In this document: positions 9,538 through 17,483 of the stretch, in pieces | Layout of the letters: each line of letters begins with the position of its first letter | How positions within the stretch are numbered: the stretch's first letter is position 1 | Source: a virus | Length of the DNA: 64,000 nucleotides | Direction: 5' to 3' (one strand) | Virus record (IMG/VR): IMGVR_UViG_3300032893_000001 | Location: 24,183-88,182 of that record | Notes under the pieces: generated by a model | Database searches by the model: none | The model's input: only the letters and a program-made list of their open reading frames with translations | What the model was told of the DNA's origin: nothing | Position numbers and translations under genes: made by a program

Positions 9538-9665
9538 TGACGAACTGCCCGATCGAGCCCGGCGACAACGCCGGCAAGAGGTTCGAAGAGATCATCGACC
9601 GGCTGTTTTGGAACGATGAAGACGTGGACGACGAGTGCGACGAGGAAGACCAAGAGGAGGACTGA
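9537..9665 (+). CDS. Small highly acidic phage protein
   Basis: 42 residues, MTNCPIEPGDN at the start, then an amphipathic stretch (KRFEEIIDRLFW), then a nearly pure Asp/Glu tail ending DEEDQEED. Very acidic small phage proteins often mimic DNA or bind host factors, but nothing here identifies a target. GGAG lies upstream of the ATG, and the stop overlaps the next start as TGATG. A longer upstream frame exists but would overlap the RNA polymerase gene, so this start is preferred. Confidence 0.5.
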   Translation: MTNCPIEPGDNAGKRFEEIIDRLFWNDEDVDDECDEEDQEED

Positions 9666-9760
9666 TGCTGCATCTTTTTGGCTGGGCGCTCTTGTTCGGA
9701 TTCCTTCACGGCCTGCGGGCCTGGATGCTGGAGAGGCTGCGCCATGATCGTACACCCTGA
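9665..9760 (+). CDS. Tiny probable membrane protein
   Basis: A 31-residue frame reading MLHLFGWALLFGFLHGL then a basic tail (RAWMLERLRHDRTP). The N-terminal 17 residues are long and hydrophobic enough for one membrane segment, followed by positive charges that would stay in the cytoplasm. It starts in a TGATG overlap with the acidic ORF and overlaps the next gene by 17 bases. A real gene is plausible because the three small frames interlock, but the size alone prevents certainty. Confidence 0.4.
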   Translation: MLHLFGWALLFGFLHGLRAWMLERLRHDRTP

Positions 9761-10343
9761 ACAGGAAAGAAGCCGCTTCACTACGTGCGGCGGGCGGATG
9801 CTGGAGGAAACCTTCGGCCTTGTCGGCGTCAAGGTGACAGACCCGCTACGGGCCGACCGGCAGTGGACGCTGGACGGCGTCTACCTGCCGGTGCGCGGAA
9901 GGCTCGTCGGTGGCATCCGCGCGCACGCCACCGATCAGAAGGGCTTCGCGTCGTTCATCAACCAGCGTGACCTCGAGGTCCTCCTTGGAGTCGGTCAACC
10001 GGGGACGTACTGCCGATGGCTCGGGCAGGACTACGTCGACCCGCTCGACAAGGAACGTTGGTTCGGATTCGTGATGGATGACGATGACCTGACCGACGAC
10101 CTGTACGCGCGTGAGCAAGAAATGCGGCTTGTGCAGGAAGAAGTAACGGGAGCGGTGCTCTTGCCTGAAGGAGTCGAGCTCACGAGGCGAATCCACCTCA
10201 GCCCCGGAGTCGATTGCGAAGAGCTCCTGTTGTTCGCAGGAGAGCAGTGGTTCGAGAACGGCGTTCCAGACTTCCGCGTCGAGACCGCGGAGTTGCGCTG
10301 GCGACGCGTAGAAAGGATTGCAGTCGAATGGCGGAGAATCTAA
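9744..10343 (+). CDS. Phage protein of unknown function (199 aa)
   Basis: 199 residues starting MIVHPEQERSRF; the ATG at 9744 has GGAGAGG 8-9 bases upstream, which is better than the longer in-frame start at 9678. No catalytic motif is recognised. The sequence is soluble and charged, with GGRMLEETFGLVGVKVTDP near the start, an acidic DDDDLTDD patch in the middle and a Trp/Arg-rich end (LRWRRVERIAVEWRRI). Its end overlaps the start of the Cys-rich gene by 16 bases. It is the first substantial gene of the plus block that leads to the MoxR/VWA pair, so co-expression with that pair is likely. Function unknown. Confidence 0.75.
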   Translation: MIVHPEQERSRFTTCGGRMLEETFGLVGVKVTDPLRADRQWTLDGVYLPVRGRLVGGIRAHATDQKGFASFINQRDLEVLLGVGQPGTYCRWLGQDYVDPLDKERWFGFVMDDDDLTDDLYAREQEMRLVQEEVTGAVLLPEGVELTRRIHLSPGVDCEELLLFAGEQWFENGVPDFRVETAELRWRRVERIAVEWRRI

Positions 10344-10960
10344 CGCACGGACCTTTTGAAGAAGAAGACGAAGAGGAGGAAGAAGAAGGGCACCCAACCG
10401 AGCTCGTCTGCCTTCACTGCATGGAGCGCATCGTCACCGGGGAGGACGTCGCGCTGTTCCAACTCGTCGAGCCTTGGCTGTCGAAAGAGGACGGCGAGGT
10501 GAAGTACTTGATCCTCCGAGACGACAACGACGAACCTCTCGTCGAACCGGTCTTCTTCGACTTCAGTTGCTACGAAGAACTGGAAGAAACGATTCGAGAG
10601 CAACTCGAAGACGAGCCGCCGAACGTCGAGACGCACAGCGTTCTCGAGTGCGACTACTGCGGAGACAGCATTCGAATGGGCGAACGGTGCATCGCCGTCG
10701 ACATCGGAGAAGTCGCCTTCTCTCCGAGAACGCCGACGCTGAAAGGCGTCTGCTCCCCCACCACGACGTTTCTCGCCGCAGAAGGGGACCTATGGGTTGC
10801 CTGCCTGACGTGCGCTCGGCGTTTCCTTTCAGCAGCAGGAATCGAAGACTCCGATCTCGAGAACACCCTTGCGCAGGGAAGGGAATGCAAGGAATGCACG
10901 GCAACGAAGTGCTGGCGACACGGCCGCTGCATGTGCCGCTGCCATTGGAGGCCCACGTGA
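10328..10960 (+). CDS. Cys-rich putative zinc-binding protein
   Basis: 210 residues. After an acidic N-terminus (Glu/Asp run at residues 11-20) come paired cysteines: C28/C31 (CLHC), C81, C108/C111 (CDYC), C159/C162 (CLTC), and a C-terminal cluster C187, C190, C195, C201, C203, C205. The spacing suggests two or three zinc sites, the last an unusually dense Cys/His knuckle (CWRHGRCMCRCHW). No enzymatic motif is visible. Zinc scaffolds of this sort bind nucleic acid or proteins; which one is unknown here. The start at 10328 overlaps the previous gene, and the GTG of the next gene overlaps its stop (GTGA). Confidence 0.75.
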   Translation: MAENLTHGPFEEEDEEEEEEGHPTELVCLHCMERIVTGEDVALFQLVEPWLSKEDGEVKYLILRDDNDEPLVEPVFFDFSCYEELEETIREQLEDEPPNVETHSVLECDYCGDSIRMGERCIAVDIGEVAFSPRTPTLKGVCSPTTTFLAAEGDLWVACLTCARRFLSAAGIEDSDLENTLAQGRECKECTATKCWRHGRCMCRCHWRPT

Positions 10961-11253
10961 GTGGGCAGGGCAAGTTCCTCGCCACTCGGATGGCGCGGAA
11001 CCCGTACGGGGTGACGGACCATGTCGTCGAGCGCTTCATGGAGCGCTGGCTCGACAGCCGTCACCTCTACAAGCAAGAGGTGCGCAACCACATCAACCAG
11101 CAGATTGCAGCGGCGTTCAAAGACGGAACGGTGCTCGTCAACTACGACGGCAAGAACAAGGTTCCGATCTCCTTCATGGGCGTTGACGGGTGGGCCATCG
11201 TGGACTCCGCCGGCAACGTCGTCACCGTCTACACGAAGAACGAGGACAAGTAA
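10957..11253 (+). CDS. Small conserved-looking phage protein (98 aa)
   Basis: 98 residues beginning at GTG 10957, six bases after GGAGG and overlapping the upstream stop as GTGA. The sequence has a basic helix (VVERFMERWLDSRHLYKQEV) followed by a compact beta-rich half with FKDGTVLVNYDGKNKVPISF and GWAIVDSAGNVVTVYTKN. I do not recognise it. The helix-plus-sheet layout with a 'D.VV.RF.eR' opening resembles small phage proteins predicted to fold like toxin or RNase domains, but no catalytic residue supports a function. It ends one base into the MoxR-type ATPase start, so the two are translationally coupled. Confidence 0.7.
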   Translation: MSGQGKFLATRMARNPYGVTDHVVERFMERWLDSRHLYKQEVRNHINQQIAAAFKDGTVLVNYDGKNKVPISFMGVDGWAIVDSAGNVVTVYTKNEDK

Positions 11254-12467
11254 TGCACACCGTCGAAGATGTGATCCGAGTTGCCATCTCCGTTCCCCTC
11301 GGAGACCCGAACGATCCGAACTGCATGTGGGGGTTGCCGTTGCTCATCTGGGGGAATCCGGGCATCGGCAAGTCCTCCCGCATCAAGAAGCTTGCGGCGC
11401 TTCTGCAAACGTACGCGGGCGTCGTCCTGCCGGCAGGACGTCTTCCCGAGGACTTCGCGGGACTCGCAGTGCAGGATGGCAAAGGGGGCGTCAACCTCGT
11501 CAGCATCCTGATGGCGGTGCGTGAGCTCGTGGAGATCGGCGAGGGCATCTTGTTCCTCGACGAGATCAACACCGCCCGCAGCGCCGTTCAGTCCACACTT
11601 CTTGGCGTCGTACTGGACCGACGGTCTGGCGACGTCGAGATTCCTGGCAAGGTTCGTATCATCGCAGCCGCCAACCCTGTCGAGACCAGCGCCGGCGGCC
11701 ACCCGCTCGAAGCTCCTCTCGCCAATCGGTTCATCCATTACGAGATGGACAAGCCGACGGCTCGCGAATGGGGAAACTACGTGCTCGGCGTCAAGAACGA
11801 GGAGGAAGACGTCACGCCTCTCTACGACATCGAGACGAAGATCAAAGAGAACTGGGCGAGGGCGTGGCTCGAGGTTGCACCTGTCTTCGTGGGCTACGCA
11901 GAAAGGTTCCCGAAGGCCCTCGAGGACATTCCCGATGCGGGCTCTACAGAGCGAAGCAAAGCGTTCCCGACCGCGCGCACGATGGAATGGGCCGTCCGCG
12001 CAGCAACGACGTGCCGCATCCTGAACATCGGCGGGCAGCTCGAGTCCGTCATGCTCAAAGCGTGCATCGGCGCTGGTGCACGTGACGAGTTCCTCGCCTA
12101 CCGCCGCGACTTGAAGCTGCCTTCTCCGAAGCAGGTCTTGAGCGAAGGCTTCGAGCCGGACAAACGCCTCGATCGCAACTACGTCGTGTACATCTCTCTC
12201 GCTGCGTACATCACTGGACTTCCGCACAAGCAGGCGCAGGTCGACGCGGTGCTGAAAGCATGGCCGATTCTCCAACGTGGCTGCGAGGCTGGCTTCGCCG
12301 ATCTCGTCTACCCCGCGGCGGTCGAGCTCGTGAACAAGAACCTGAGCTCTCTCGGTGGAGAGAAACTGGCGAAAGCATCCGAGCCGGTGATCGGACGATT
12401 CGGAGATCGTCTGATGAAGAACGCGAAGAAGATCTACGACTACAACAAGAACAAGGAGGCCGTATGA
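11253..12467 (+). CDS. MoxR-type AAA+ ATPase
   Basis: 404 residues. Walker A is GNPGIGKSS (34-42), Walker B ILFLDEIN (99-106), and the sensor-1 Asn lies in IIAAANP (135-142), a combination typical of MoxR/CobS-like AAA+ ATPases. Such ATPases work as ring chaperones or metal-chelatase motors and usually pair with a VWA-domain partner. The next gene encodes a VWA protein and overlaps this one by ATGA, so a functional pair is well supported. ATG 11253 has GAGGAC upstream; a longer frame from 11190 would overlap the 98-residue gene. The C-terminal third is helical. Substrate unknown: remodelling of a phage or host complex, or metal insertion, are both possible. Confidence 0.92.
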   Translation: MHTVEDVIRVAISVPLGDPNDPNCMWGLPLLIWGNPGIGKSSRIKKLAALLQTYAGVVLPAGRLPEDFAGLAVQDGKGGVNLVSILMAVRELVEIGEGILFLDEINTARSAVQSTLLGVVLDRRSGDVEIPGKVRIIAAANPVETSAGGHPLEAPLANRFIHYEMDKPTAREWGNYVLGVKNEEEDVTPLYDIETKIKENWARAWLEVAPVFVGYAERFPKALEDIPDAGSTERSKAFPTARTMEWAVRAATTCRILNIGGQLESVMLKACIGAGARDEFLAYRRDLKLPSPKQVLSEGFEPDKRLDRNYVVYISLAAYITGLPHKQAQVDAVLKAWPILQRGCEAGFADLVYPAAVELVNKNLSSLGGEKLAKASEPVIGRFGDRLMKNAKKIYDYNKNKEAV

Positions 12468-13660
12468 GCGTAGAAGACGAGCTGCTCATGCTCGGTCGAG
12501 TGTACGTGCAGGCGCACGCGCCCTACTTCGGTAGGGCCGTGCTCAGCCTGATTCCACACGCCGAGCGTCGCGTTCCCACGCTCGGCGTCACGCCAGGCAT
12601 GATCCTCTACTACAACCCCGACTACCTGCGGAAGCTGGAGTCGGAGAAGAGAATCGGTACGCGTCTCTGGCATGAAGTACAGCACGTGTTGCGGCACTCC
12701 TTCACACGATTGATCGGGGTCAACCAGCGCATCGCGAACATCTGCGAGGACCTCGCCATCAACACGACAGGAAGGCACGACCCCGCGTGGGACTTCTCTC
12801 CTGACGGATTGCTCCCCGAGAAGTACGGCCTTCCCGTGGACCTGACTGCCGAGGAGTACTACGCACTGGTGCCGCCGAGTGCGGCGAACGAGGAAGTGAG
12901 CGCATGCGCAGGGCAATGCGGCGGCGTTGCCGGTAACGCGAGCAACGACGAGCTCGAGAAGGAACTCGACGAGCTGTACGGACGAGAGGAATCCGAAGTC
13001 GAGCAGATCAAACAGCAGGTTGCCGACGACATCATCCGTCACGAGAAGACGCATGGAACGATTCGCGGTGGCTGGTCTCAGTGGGCAAAAGCGATTCTCG
13101 CGCCGTCCACGATCCGGTGGCAGACCTTCTTCCAGAACACCATCCGCGCATGCGTCAGCAAGTTGTCGTACGGCGACAGCGACTACTCGATGGCGCGCCC
13201 TTCTCGTCGCTCGTATGGAATGCCTCCCGGACCCTTCCGTCCTGGTCTGGTTGGGGAGGAGATCGAGTTCGCGATCGTGCTCGACACGAGCGGTTCGATG
13301 GATATCGACCGACACATCAAGCCGTGCCTCCGAGAAGCGCGCGGCATCATCATGCAGTCAGGCGCAGAGGACGCCTGGTTCATTCAAGCCGACGCGATGT
13401 ACGACGAACGCATCCGTCGCGTACGCGCCTCAGAGCTCGTCGAAGTGGAGATCGTTGGGCGTGGTGGAACGGACTTTCGTCCCGCCATCGAACGAGCTCA
13501 ACGCCTTCATCCAAAGCCTTCCATTCTCATCTACCTGACCGACGGGTACGGTCCCGCACCCGATCGAGCACCGGCCGGGATGGAAGTCATCTGGTGCTTG
13601 GTCGGAGAACAAGTAAAGGAGCCAGCGACATGGGGTCACGTCGTTCGCGTTCCGAAGTGA
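12464..13660 (+). CDS. VWA-domain protein with HExxH metallopeptidase-like N-terminus (DUF2201-type)
   Basis: 398 residues. The N-terminal half has a zincin-like site, WHEVQHVLRH, where H70-E71-x-x-H74 could bind zinc, followed by CEDLAIN (94-100), which supplies acidic candidates for the third ligand. The C-terminal half is a von Willebrand A domain with a complete MIDAS: DTSGS (274-278), Thr in GGTDF (336) and Asp in LTDG (360). This order matches the DUF2201 family, 'putative metallopeptidase plus VWA-like', which in bacteria neighbours MoxR ATPases. The ATGA overlap with the ATPase gene fits a two-component machine. A linker (about 145-190) has several Cys, then a charged coil. Peptidase activity is not proven; VWA proteins of this type may only recruit substrates. 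Confidence 0.88.
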   Translation: MSVEDELLMLGRVYVQAHAPYFGRAVLSLIPHAERRVPTLGVTPGMILYYNPDYLRKLESEKRIGTRLWHEVQHVLRHSFTRLIGVNQRIANICEDLAINTTGRHDPAWDFSPDGLLPEKYGLPVDLTAEEYYALVPPSAANEEVSACAGQCGGVAGNASNDELEKELDELYGREESEVEQIKQQVADDIIRHEKTHGTIRGGWSQWAKAILAPSTIRWQTFFQNTIRACVSKLSYGDSDYSMARPSRRSYGMPPGPFRPGLVGEEIEFAIVLDTSGSMDIDRHIKPCLREARGIIMQSGAEDAWFIQADAMYDERIRRVRASELVEVEIVGRGGTDFRPAIERAQRLHPKPSILIYLTDGYGPAPDRAPAGMEVIWCLVGEQVKEPATWGHVVRVPK

Positions 13661-14424
13661 AAAACAACGAGGTGCTCTTCAAAGTGCGCTGCAACGGAGA
13701 AGAGCACACCGTTCGTTTTCGAGGGCATCGCGTCACGCTTCTCGATCATCCAGGCGTTCGACTGAAGACACTGGCGGCCGAAGTCGACATGATGGAACAG
13801 TCGAAGATAGAACAGTCATCTTGCTTGGAGATCGTAGGCGCTCTTCTCTGCGGTGGTAGCTACTTCGCCGCGTTGAAGGACCGCATCGACATTCCGCACC
13901 TTCTTGAAGGAAACGAACCTCGAGAGGTTAGGAATACGAGGTACGTACGAAGAACGACAGTGTTCGACCCACTCGAGGGTCGACGCTTCCTACGCCCTTC
14001 GCCGTTCGTACTTGCAAAGGCACGGGAGGTACTCGAACGCTGGCAGCTTCGTTCGACGCCAAACGTCGGGCACGACGTCAAGATCTACTCAGTTCCCTTC
14101 CTCACAAGAGGAGAGATCGTTGTAACCTGCACGAAAAGAGGAGCCTATCCAAACGAGGTCAAGATCGCTGCCAAGCTCGATGCGCGACGAGCGAAGTGGA
14201 GGCAGGTCGTCGCTGTCAGCCTCGACGAAGCATCCTGGGCTCGAATCTACCTGCGGTGCGGAGGGCTCATCGAAGGAAAGTACTTCGTGACGCAGCTCGT
14301 GAAAGAACGATCGCCGTTCGATCTTCGCGTGCGGTACGCGTACCAATCCAGGGGGTACAAGATCGCAACCGGAGAAGGAAACATCCGTCTCGGCAGCGAC
14401 GGAGTGTGGCGACTCGTTGGTTGA
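13630..14424 (+). CDS. Unknown protein downstream of the MoxR/VWA pair (264 aa)
   Basis: 264 residues, starting at ATG 13630 (AAAGGAG about 10 bases upstream) and overlapping the VWA gene by 31 bases; a GTG at 13657 is an alternative without a good ribosome-binding site. The protein is basic and beta-rich with no motif I recognise. Features include CNGEEHTVRFRGHRV near the start, VDMMEQSKIEQSSCLEIV in the middle, and repeated Arg/Tyr segments (RNTRYVRRT, LRVRYAYQSRGYKI). It closes the operon and is followed at once by a strong terminator. Given the overlap it is probably co-expressed with the ATPase and VWA protein and could be their adaptor or substrate (inference). Confidence 0.78.
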   Translation: MGSRRSRSEVKNNEVLFKVRCNGEEHTVRFRGHRVTLLDHPGVRLKTLAAEVDMMEQSKIEQSSCLEIVGALLCGGSYFAALKDRIDIPHLLEGNEPREVRNTRYVRRTTVFDPLEGRRFLRPSPFVLAKAREVLERWQLRSTPNVGHDVKIYSVPFLTRGEIVVTCTKRGAYPNEVKIAAKLDARRAKWRQVVAVSLDEASWARIYLRCGGLIEGKYFVTQLVKERSPFDLRVRYAYQSRGYKIATGEGNIRLGSDGVWRLVG

Positions 14425-14425
14425 A

Positions 14426-14452
14426 AGCAGGGCCTTCTGGCCCTGCTTTTTT
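14426..14452 (+). terminator. Rho-independent terminator of the 9487-14424 operon
   Basis: A perfect 9-bp stem (AGCAGGGCC / GGCCCTGCT) with a TTCT loop is followed by a run of T on the plus strand. It lies between two convergent genes. The minus strand has only a short T run after the same stem, so termination of the opposing portal operon is weaker here. Confidence 0.9.
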
Positions 14453-14457
14453 AGCCC

Positions 14458-16509
14458 TCAGACGAGCGTCGTCATTCTACGCGGCGATCGCTGCTCAGGA
14501 AGCGGTCGCATGTCGACGCCCCCCTGCGAGCCGGCCATGATCTGCTCCTTGTCCTTCTGGAGCTGCTTCAGATACTGCCCCGTGAGCGCGGCGAGATCGG
14601 GGCTCGTGGTCTGGAGATTCTGAAGGGCCATCTGCTGCATCGCAGGGTCGAGGTGCGAGATCTGCTGGGCGTACGACATCGCCATGCTAGGCAAGTCGAC
14701 GTTCTGCTGCCCGCTCTGTTGCATGTTCTGCTGGCGTCCGAGACGGCTAGAGATCGCGCTGTGGAACTCTTGATCCGGCGTCGGTGCTTCCAAGAGTGCG
14801 CTTCCGGGCGGCAGCGGAGAGGCTTGGGGATCGGTGAGGTCTGCCGGCGCGCCCGCCGCGGCGGCCTGCTGACCACCAGGCGTTCCTGCCCCCAACTGGT
14901 CCTGAGCTCCGGGCTCTCCTGGCGCGGGTCCCTGCTGCATCGCCTGCTGCTGCACCTGCTGCGCCTTGGCTTGGTACTTGGCCATGACGAGAGACGACTC
15001 GCCCTGGATCTCAGCCATCGCGAGCTGCTGCGTCTTGGTTGCTTCGAGACGCGTCTTCGTCTCCTTCAGCATCAGCTTGTTCTCCTCCTCTTGCGAGAGG
15101 TCGGAGTCCGCGAGCAGCGTCGAGTCGCTGATCTTGTTGAGCTGGTTGAACTGGAGCATCAGCGACTTGCGCTGGATGTCGTCGGCCATCTTGAAGGGCT
15201 TGAAGCGCCCCTTCGCCATCGGCCAATCGAGGAAGTTGGAAACCTCCTGCATGACGAATCGGAACAGATGCTTGTGGCGCAACACGTAGCCGATGAAGGC
15301 ATTTTCGAGCATGCGCATCGACACGTTCGTCCCCGCGTAGGACAAGCCACCGAACACGAACTCGCGGGGCACTCCCATGCCAACGACGATCTGCTCGCTC
15401 CACTGCTGGATCTCGGGCGTCAGCATGAGCGCCTTGCCGTCACCACCGATGGTCTGGTTGCCCACCGGCAAAGGCAGGATGGGGATGTAGTTGTTGTCGT
15501 ATCGCCAACGACCGATCTCGGTCGCGACATGATCGCGCCAGTCGACAAGGTTGATGCTCGTGAAGGGATCGGCGGTACCGGCGGCAGGCTGCGGAAAGAG
15601 GATGCGCAGCGGCACGATGTGCTCGAGCAGGATTGCCTCCTGCGCCTTCTTCATGAGCTGAAGGTAGTACGTGTCCTTCAGGACAGGCAGAAGAAGAGGG
15701 ATGCCCCATCCTCGATCCTGCGTAGCGAGCGACGGACGACGAAGATGGAAGACCTTGTCCTTCGCGAGGACGAGTCCCTTCTGCTCCTTCAGCGCCTGGA
15801 TGAAGATCTGCGGGATGGTCTCGACCACTTCCTTGCGACCGATGATGATGTCGTTCCGGATGACCGCGGGGATCGTGTAGAAGTACGTGTAGTCGCCGGT
15901 GAGGTCGTTGTAGAGGATCTCCATGTCCTCCGGGTTCCAGCGAATGAGCTTCACGCCGCTCGGGTTCTTCAAGTACAAGTCCGTGACGATCGCATCACCC
16001 GTCGTGTGGCAACCAGGGCACGCGAGCCGGAACGAGTAGTTCGTGAAGACCCAGTGGTTGCGGCAACGGTTCGCAACCTCGCGCCAACCGCACGTCGCGC
16101 AGCGCAGGTACTTGTGGAAGTTGTAGCCGATGCTGATGAACGCGTTGCCGTAGGCGAAGTAGTCGAGTCCGACCTCCACCTGAAAGGCGCGGTACTGAAG
16201 ATGGTCTTGGAAGAAGTCCATCCAGCGATCTTTGGTGCGCGCGTCGTCGTGATCGATGATGAGGTCTGTGACGGGGTACTCACTCATCTTGAAGACGACC
16301 GCGTTGATCAACGGGTTCGTCAAGAAGTAGTACCGGCACCAACGGAACATCTGCTTGACCGTGACGGGCAAGTAGGTGTGCGCGACGTCGAAGAACGGCG
16401 AGGGGTAGTTGACTCCCTGGACAGGGCTGCCCTGAATGCGGCCGCGCGTCTGCGAGAAGCGGAAGGCGTTCGCCGGACCGCCGACACCCATGCCGCCTGC
16501 CATCGTCAT
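14458..16509 (-). CDS. Portal protein with zinc-ribbon-like insertion
   Basis: 683 residues with the layout of phage portals: N-terminal wing (TYLPVTVKQMFRWCRYY), central clip and stem region (GWGIPLLLPVLKDTYYLQ, then VGMGVPREFVFGG), and a Gln/Ala/Pro-rich C-terminal tail. In the family, twelve copies form the ring at the capsid vertex through which DNA is packaged. Unusual here is an insertion at residues 137-167 with C137/C140 (CATC) and C164/C167 (CPGC), spaced like a zinc ribbon. The rest fits T4-gp20/HK97-like portals only in outline. It is the last gene of the 19745-14458 unit and starts in an ATGA overlap with the gene upstream. No terminase gene is next to it, which is uncommon. Confidence 0.82.
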   Translation of the reverse strand: MTMAGGMGVGGPANAFRFSQTRGRIQGSPVQGVNYPSPFFDVAHTYLPVTVKQMFRWCRYYFLTNPLINAVVFKMSEYPVTDLIIDHDDARTKDRWMDFFQDHLQYRAFQVEVGLDYFAYGNAFISIGYNFHKYLRCATCGWREVANRCRNHWVFTNYSFRLACPGCHTTGDAIVTDLYLKNPSGVKLIRWNPEDMEILYNDLTGDYTYFYTIPAVIRNDIIIGRKEVVETIPQIFIQALKEQKGLVLAKDKVFHLRRPSLATQDRGWGIPLLLPVLKDTYYLQLMKKAQEAILLEHIVPLRILFPQPAAGTADPFTSINLVDWRDHVATEIGRWRYDNNYIPILPLPVGNQTIGGDGKALMLTPEIQQWSEQIVVGMGVPREFVFGGLSYAGTNVSMRMLENAFIGYVLRHKHLFRFVMQEVSNFLDWPMAKGRFKPFKMADDIQRKSLMLQFNQLNKISDSTLLADSDLSQEEENKLMLKETKTRLEATKTQQLAMAEIQGESSLVMAKYQAKAQQVQQQAMQQGPAPGEPGAQDQLGAGTPGGQQAAAAGAPADLTDPQASPLPPGSALLEAPTPDQEFHSAISSRLGRQQNMQQSGQQNVDLPSMAMSYAQQISHLDPAMQQMALQNLQTTSPDLAALTGQYLKQLQKDKEQIMAGSQGGVDMRPLPEQRSPRRMTTLV

Positions 16510-17483
16510 ACTTGCGTCTCCGGCGGATAGCCCGAAGCACGGGCCGTCATGATCGTTTCACTGGGGGTCGACTGACCGGGTCCCTTGGTGAGGTCGCTAG
16601 CCTCCACGGGGTGCGGTCCGTACGAGCGGAAGTTCGGTGGTGCGTTCTTGTGAAAGAGCTTGCCCGCGGCGATATCGACGCCCTTGCCCGCCGCGCGGCC
16701 AAGATGACCCGTCGCTTCTTGGAGAACCTGCCCTGCACCAAAGGGCATCAAGCCACTCGCGAGACCTCCAACGAGGGTGCCCGTGGTGTACCCGAGCTGC
16801 TCTCCCTTGCCTCCGTCAGGAGCCGGTGAGAGTGCTGCCTGCGCGACGCCAAGGGCGGGGAGACCAAGCATCAGCGCCTTGCTCGCGGGACTTGCTCCTG
16901 CGATCTGCGCGTGCGCTCCACGATAGACGGTCGGCAGGATACCGTGCGCCTTCATCGACTTCACGACGCCTGGCAGATTCGTAAGCCCCCACTCTTCGGC
17001 GCTTCGTGTCGCCTTGAGCGCATCCTGCGCGCGCCCCCACTCTTTGGACGCTTGCTCGACCGCTTCGGGAGCACCACTTCGCTGCGCTTTGAGAACGGCC
17101 CGGCGTGCCTTGACCGCTGCCACCTCGGATGGGTACGCGCCCGCGTGCATGGTTCGCAGCGTCTCCCCCTCGGGCATGTGCCCCGTCAATCCGTGCAGCT
17201 CGCGAAGACCAAAGCGGGACACCGCCTGGCGCGCGCGCAACGGAAGAGCGGCACCGATTCCCAAGCCGCCGAGACCACCTGCGAGAGCGCCCCGTGCCGC
17301 CGCACCGGTACCAGACTCTTCTGGATTTCCGCCCGTCAGGTGCCGCAGGTAGTTGACACCACCGCCCGTGAGCGCCCCCAGAACACCGAGCGTCGCGGCC
17401 GAACCAACACGCGGGTTCACCCTCGCGAGCTTCTTCAGCTCGTCGGCGAACGACTGCATCATCGATTCGTTCATGCGCGTCAT
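16506..17483 (-). CDS. Gly/Ala-rich virion-type protein, unknown function
   Basis: 325 residues starting MTRMNESMMQ with the segment SFADELKKLARV. It then has long Gly/Ala-rich, weakly hydrophobic stretches (VGSAATLGVLGALTGGGV; GALAGGLGGLGIGAALPL; TTGTLVGGLASGLMPFGAGQV) separated by charged helices. These repeated Gly-Ala stretches resemble membrane-active or ejected inner-virion proteins more than enzymes. The N-terminal F-A-D-E-L-K-K-L-A peptide resembles the F-x-K-T-A peptides seen in neighbouring proteins and may be a sorting or cleavage signal. Located directly upstream of the portal with ATGA overlaps on both sides, so a head or ejection role is inferred. Confidence 0.78.
   Translation of the reverse strand: MTRMNESMMQSFADELKKLARVNPRVGSAATLGVLGALTGGGVNYLRHLTGGNPEESGTGAAARGALAGGLGGLGIGAALPLRARQAVSRFGLRELHGLTGHMPEGETLRTMHAGAYPSEVAAVKARRAVLKAQRSGAPEAVEQASKEWGRAQDALKATRSAEEWGLTNLPGVVKSMKAHGILPTVYRGAHAQIAGASPASKALMLGLPALGVAQAALSPAPDGGKGEQLGYTTGTLVGGLASGLMPFGAGQVLQEATGHLGRAAGKGVDIAAGKLFHKNAPPNFRSYGPHPVEASDLTKGPGQSTPSETIMTARASGYPPETQV

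Noticed and set aside
9432-9755. Minus frame with a hydrophobic stretch upstream of the polymerase
   Set aside because: The hydrophobic run is the reverse of the Asp/Glu tail of the small acidic ORF, a typical shadow; no good ribosome site.
14653-16530. Long plus-strand frame antisense to the portal gene
   Set aside because: Composition is Arg/Leu/Val-rich shadow sequence; the opposing frame is a recognisable portal.
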